In this document: positions 61,932 to 64,000 of the stretch, in pieces
Position numbering within the stretch: position 1 is the stretch's first letter
How the letters are laid out: every line of letters begins with the position of its first letter
Assembly: GCA_029570205.1 (NCBI GenBank)
Contig: JAKQSI010000032.1
Coordinates: 1-64,000, forward strand
DNA: 64,000 nt
Direction: 5' to 3'
DNA from: Candidatus Omnitrophota bacterium
GTDB taxonomy: Bacteria; Hinthialibacterota; Hinthialibacteria; Hinthialibacterales; JAKPRU01
Notes under the pieces: model-generated
Told to the model about the DNA's origin: nothing
Database searches by the model: none
The model's input: only the letters and a program-made list of their open reading frames with translations
Made by a program: the position numbers and the translations under genes

Positions 61932-62242
61932 TCGGTTTCTCCTGCCGTCAAATTCTGCGTGCGATATGCGGTGACAATCCAATGCCGAGTTCGTTCCGCC
62001 TTCTCCGTGATGACAACGACAACAACGTACTTCCCACCGGGAAGGCTGTCGAACCACCGCGCGAACAGACATGCGTCAGAGCAGCGTAGACTGCGTCGAA
62101 CACGGTCGGGATCTTCCAACGTCCCCGCGATGAGTTCATAGCACCTGGGAAGCATATCCGGATGTCTTTCAACAATGTGTTTCATCCGTTCATCAGTCAA
62201 TGCAACTTGACTGCCCAGATATGGACATGACAGAAAAGGCAT
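61916..62242 (-). CDS. RelE/barnase-like nuclease, probable toxin
   Basis: 108 residues. VALTDERMKHIVERHPDML, EDPDRVRRSL, LFARWF and KYVVVVV with WIVTAYRT define a small nuclease-fold family related to the barnase/EndoU/RelE-like group. It probably cleaves RNA when freed from its partner. The toxin gene comes first and overlaps the DUF2283 gene by 16 bases, the reverse of the common antitoxin-first order. Confidence 0.75.
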   Translation of the reverse strand: MPFLSCPYLGSQVALTDERMKHIVERHPDMLPRCYELIAGTLEDPDRVRRSLRCSDACLFARWFDSLPGGKYVVVVVITEKAERTRHWIVTAYRTQNLTAGETEWTRN

Positions 62243-62349
62243 TCTGAACCTTCATTTTATCAATATAGTATATCAGCAAATAGACCAGGAGATCGGAAGC
62301 GTTTTCTGGAGTACGGTCCGGGGAGGGATACCGTGGTGTTCCGTGCCCC

Positions 62350-63324
62350 CTACTTCTTCAGCTCCTGCATCCTTTCATACATCTGTCGAAGCGAACCGGC
62401 AGCGCGAACATCGCTTCCGGAAATGAGGATTCGATACCCGTCTTTCAACCGTTGCTCGACCGATTTCTCATCCGCCCCGACAATCAACGGCACATGGTGC
62501 TTCTTGCAGGCTTCGCTGACGGCCTGAAATCCTTCCATCACCTCCGGATGTTTCATATCCCCATCCACGCCGCAGCTGAAACTGTAATCGTAAAGCCCGA
62601 AAAAGATCGCACCGACACCGGGGACAGACAGAATCTCGTCGATGTTCTTCCTGCCCTCTTTGTCTTCAATCATCAGGATTGCCAGCAGATCGCCGTTCGG
62701 GTCCAGCGGCCAGACATCGGCGCGGGACACGTATTCCTCCGAGGTCAATCCCCACAGATAGGCGCACATGTCCGGTGAGGCCCCCCGTTTGCCTTTCGGC
62801 AGAGGCTGCGGATCGCCTTTCGGCTGGGGATACCGGCACGCCGAAATAACCCGCTGTGCGTCCTTCGCATTGGTGCAGTGCGGCACAATCACCCCAAACG
62901 CCCCGGCATCCAAAACCTGCTTGATATACGGTTCAATCGGACCGGCGGCATCGCACGGAATCCGCACCCACGGCGCAATGCTCGGCTGCAAACTCCCCGT
63001 CTCCAGGACCTCCCGTTTTGAATGAAACGCCATCAGGATCGTCTGCAAGCGCTCGATATCGAACGGCAGATGCTCCATGTCGATCAACACATAGTCGATC
63101 ATCGGGGTCTTGAGGCCGGTATCGCGGTCTACATGCGCATTGGACTCCACCAGCCCGACGGCCGTATAAATCGACATCGACTTAAACCAGCTTCCCAGTG
63201 CGACTTGGTTCCGCTCCAGCTTCACGATTACCTTGTTCAAATGCTCGTCTGCCTGTCCCAGTACCGGGACCGATATTGCGGTCAGGACTGCCGAAATCAC
63301 GATATGCATTCTCTGAATCAACAT
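62350..63324 (-). CDS. HpcH/HpaI-family aldolase with a signal peptide
   Basis: 324 residues. The aldolase core is clear: ALGSWFKSMS, DYVLIDMEHLPFD, the metal-site MIEDKEG and FFGLYDYSFSCG, with ISGSDVRAAG near the end. Known members are cytoplasmic, metal-dependent aldolases for 2-keto-3-deoxy acids. Here a signal peptide (MHIVISAVLTAISVPVLGQA) comes first, so it seems to be exported. There is a Pro/Lys/Gly-rich insert (PKGDPQPLPKGKRG) near residue 180. Start ATG 63324 or 63309. Confidence 0.82.
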   Translation of the reverse strand: MLIQRMHIVISAVLTAISVPVLGQADEHLNKVIVKLERNQVALGSWFKSMSIYTAVGLVESNAHVDRDTGLKTPMIDYVLIDMEHLPFDIERLQTILMAFHSKREVLETGSLQPSIAPWVRIPCDAAGPIEPYIKQVLDAGAFGVIVPHCTNAKDAQRVISACRYPQPKGDPQPLPKGKRGASPDMCAYLWGLTSEEYVSRADVWPLDPNGDLLAILMIEDKEGRKNIDEILSVPGVGAIFFGLYDYSFSCGVDGDMKHPEVMEGFQAVSEACKKHHVPLIVGADEKSVEQRLKDGYRILISGSDVRAAGSLRQMYERMQELKK

Positions 63325-63508
63325 GGGTTCGTATCTGCCTCGTCTTCCTGAGAATCACCCAGTACGATACTTGCATCCACCTTGATGCGCACGGTTCATA
63401 CCGTGCCTACTGCCGTCCGTTCGGTCCATGTCCGTCCTCACTCTGGGTTACAAAACCCGACGATTTGTGAAAAAGTATCGGTAGTTGGACCGCAGGAGGT
63501 TCCTCACA

Positions 63509-64000
63509 ATGCCAGGCAAAGTTTTCTCTCTTCTCATCCTCTTATCCGTCCTGTCCATTCCCATCCGGCCCTTTGCGCAAGATGAGTTCCCTGTGCCCAT
63601 TATGATGGCGGAAAAAACCGGCGAGGTCCGCGCCGTTGTTGTTCCCGATGAGGGAATTGCGGGGCAGTACGGAACTTGGACCGTCACCTGCACCGTCGGC
63701 AAGAGCGGCATTCAAACCGGCGGCGGGATTCGGGTGCAACTGCCGGACTCGTTCCACGCCGGGCCGCGCAATTCCGCCAATCCGCTCCAGGCAACCGATC
63801 CTGCAGGGGAACACTATGTCCGTGCTGTATGCTCCTGCCCGGATGTTATCCTGAAAACCACCGTCGAAGCGCAGACGGATGGCTTGCTTGTGAAGCATTC
63901 AAAGGTGTCACTGGATGGGCGTTATGCACGGAATGTTTTTGTGGTTCGCACGATTCTTGAGAAAGGTACGCTTCAGGAAGGCGACACCATTTCGGTGATC
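63509..64000 (+). CDS. secreted protein, cut by the window end
   Basis: 164 codons are visible, open to the last base. The ATG at 63509 has an excellent AGGAGGT ribosome-binding site and is followed by a signal peptide (VFSLLILLSVLSIPIRPFA). The mature part begins with beta-strands, GIAGQYGTWTVTCTVG, IQTGGGIRVQLPDSF and LQEGDTISVI. This pattern is seen at the N-terminus of DUF3604 proteins, but the decisive part lies outside the window. Divergent from the aldolase gene. Confidence 0.75.
   Translation, partial: MPGKVFSLLILLSVLSIPIRPFAQDEFPVPIMMAEKTGEVRAVVVPDEGIAGQYGTWTVTCTVGKSGIQTGGGIRVQLPDSFHAGPRNSANPLQATDPAGEHYVRAVCSCPDVILKTTVEAQTDGLLVKHSKVSLDGRYARNVFVVRTILEKGTLQEGDTISVI

Overview
The window reads as chromosome from an uncultivated Gram-negative bacterium with moderately high GC (judged by eye). 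Evidence for an outer membrane is an outer-membrane porin, a type II-type pseudopilin, Tat-exported oxidoreductases and several signal-peptide proteins. RNase Y beside YmdB, a long pyruvate phosphate dikinase, secreted ceramidase-like and Gfo/Idh/MocA proteins, and many dispersed palindromic repeats fit a candidate phylum near the PVC/FCB assemblage. I cannot name the lineage from sequence alone.

Layout. 1-415: a 30-bp tandem repeat and a dispersed element. 527-4952: a surface-glycan operon with 4-bp overlaps (Gfo/Idh dehydrogenase, GT4 glycosyltransferase, UDP-GlcNAc 2-epimerase, polysaccharide deacetylase). 4972-6909: a pseudopilin and cysK. 7161-10640: a minus-strand cobalamin-riboswitch operon. 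Its aptamer and terminator precede a secreted protein with two tandem repeats resembling transcobalamin/DUF4430, then a secreted seven-bladed beta-propeller, then a BtuF-like binding protein. 10727-13044: an ABC-2 permease and a cysteine-cluster protein. 13193-18949: secreted proteins with good promoters and terminators, including a ceramidase-like enzyme. 19085-28331: housekeeping genes (xseBA, ymdB, rny, nnr, ppdK). 28857-30896: an HTH-EIIA regulator whose promoter lies between perfect 14-bp inverted repeats, plus small genes. 31049-36764: an arylpyruvate operon (iorA, iorB, paaK, ACT protein) ending in a porin. 37043-42884: Tat-exported oxidoreductases, a nucleotide-sugar dehydrogenase and a membrane glycosyltransferase. 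43094-51399: DUF2442 protein, sensor kinase, sigma factor, secreted beta-helix protein, adenosine deaminase, CheY-like regulator, acetyltransferase. 51496-62242: an accessory region starting at an HNH gene and tRNA-Arg. It holds a methyltransferase, a frameshifted restriction endonuclease next to ftsH, a solitary terminase-like protein, an intact methyltransferase/endonuclease pair and a toxin-antitoxin pair. 62350-64000: a secreted HpcH/HpaI aldolase and a secreted protein cut by the window edge.

The strongest candidate for an undescribed system is the riboswitch operon at 7161-10640. Its gene set suggests capture of corrinoid outside the cytoplasm: a beta-propeller analogous to Bacteroides BtuG, a transcobalamin-like partner and a BtuF-like receptor, with no BtuB or BtuCD alongside. 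A second lead is a shared C-terminal tail (Trp-Ser/Glu-Leu/Ile-Tyr at the very end) on three otherwise unrelated secreted proteins. Several dispersed repeats have also altered genes: one is inserted in frame into the propeller's signal peptide, and another supplies the end of adenosine deaminase.
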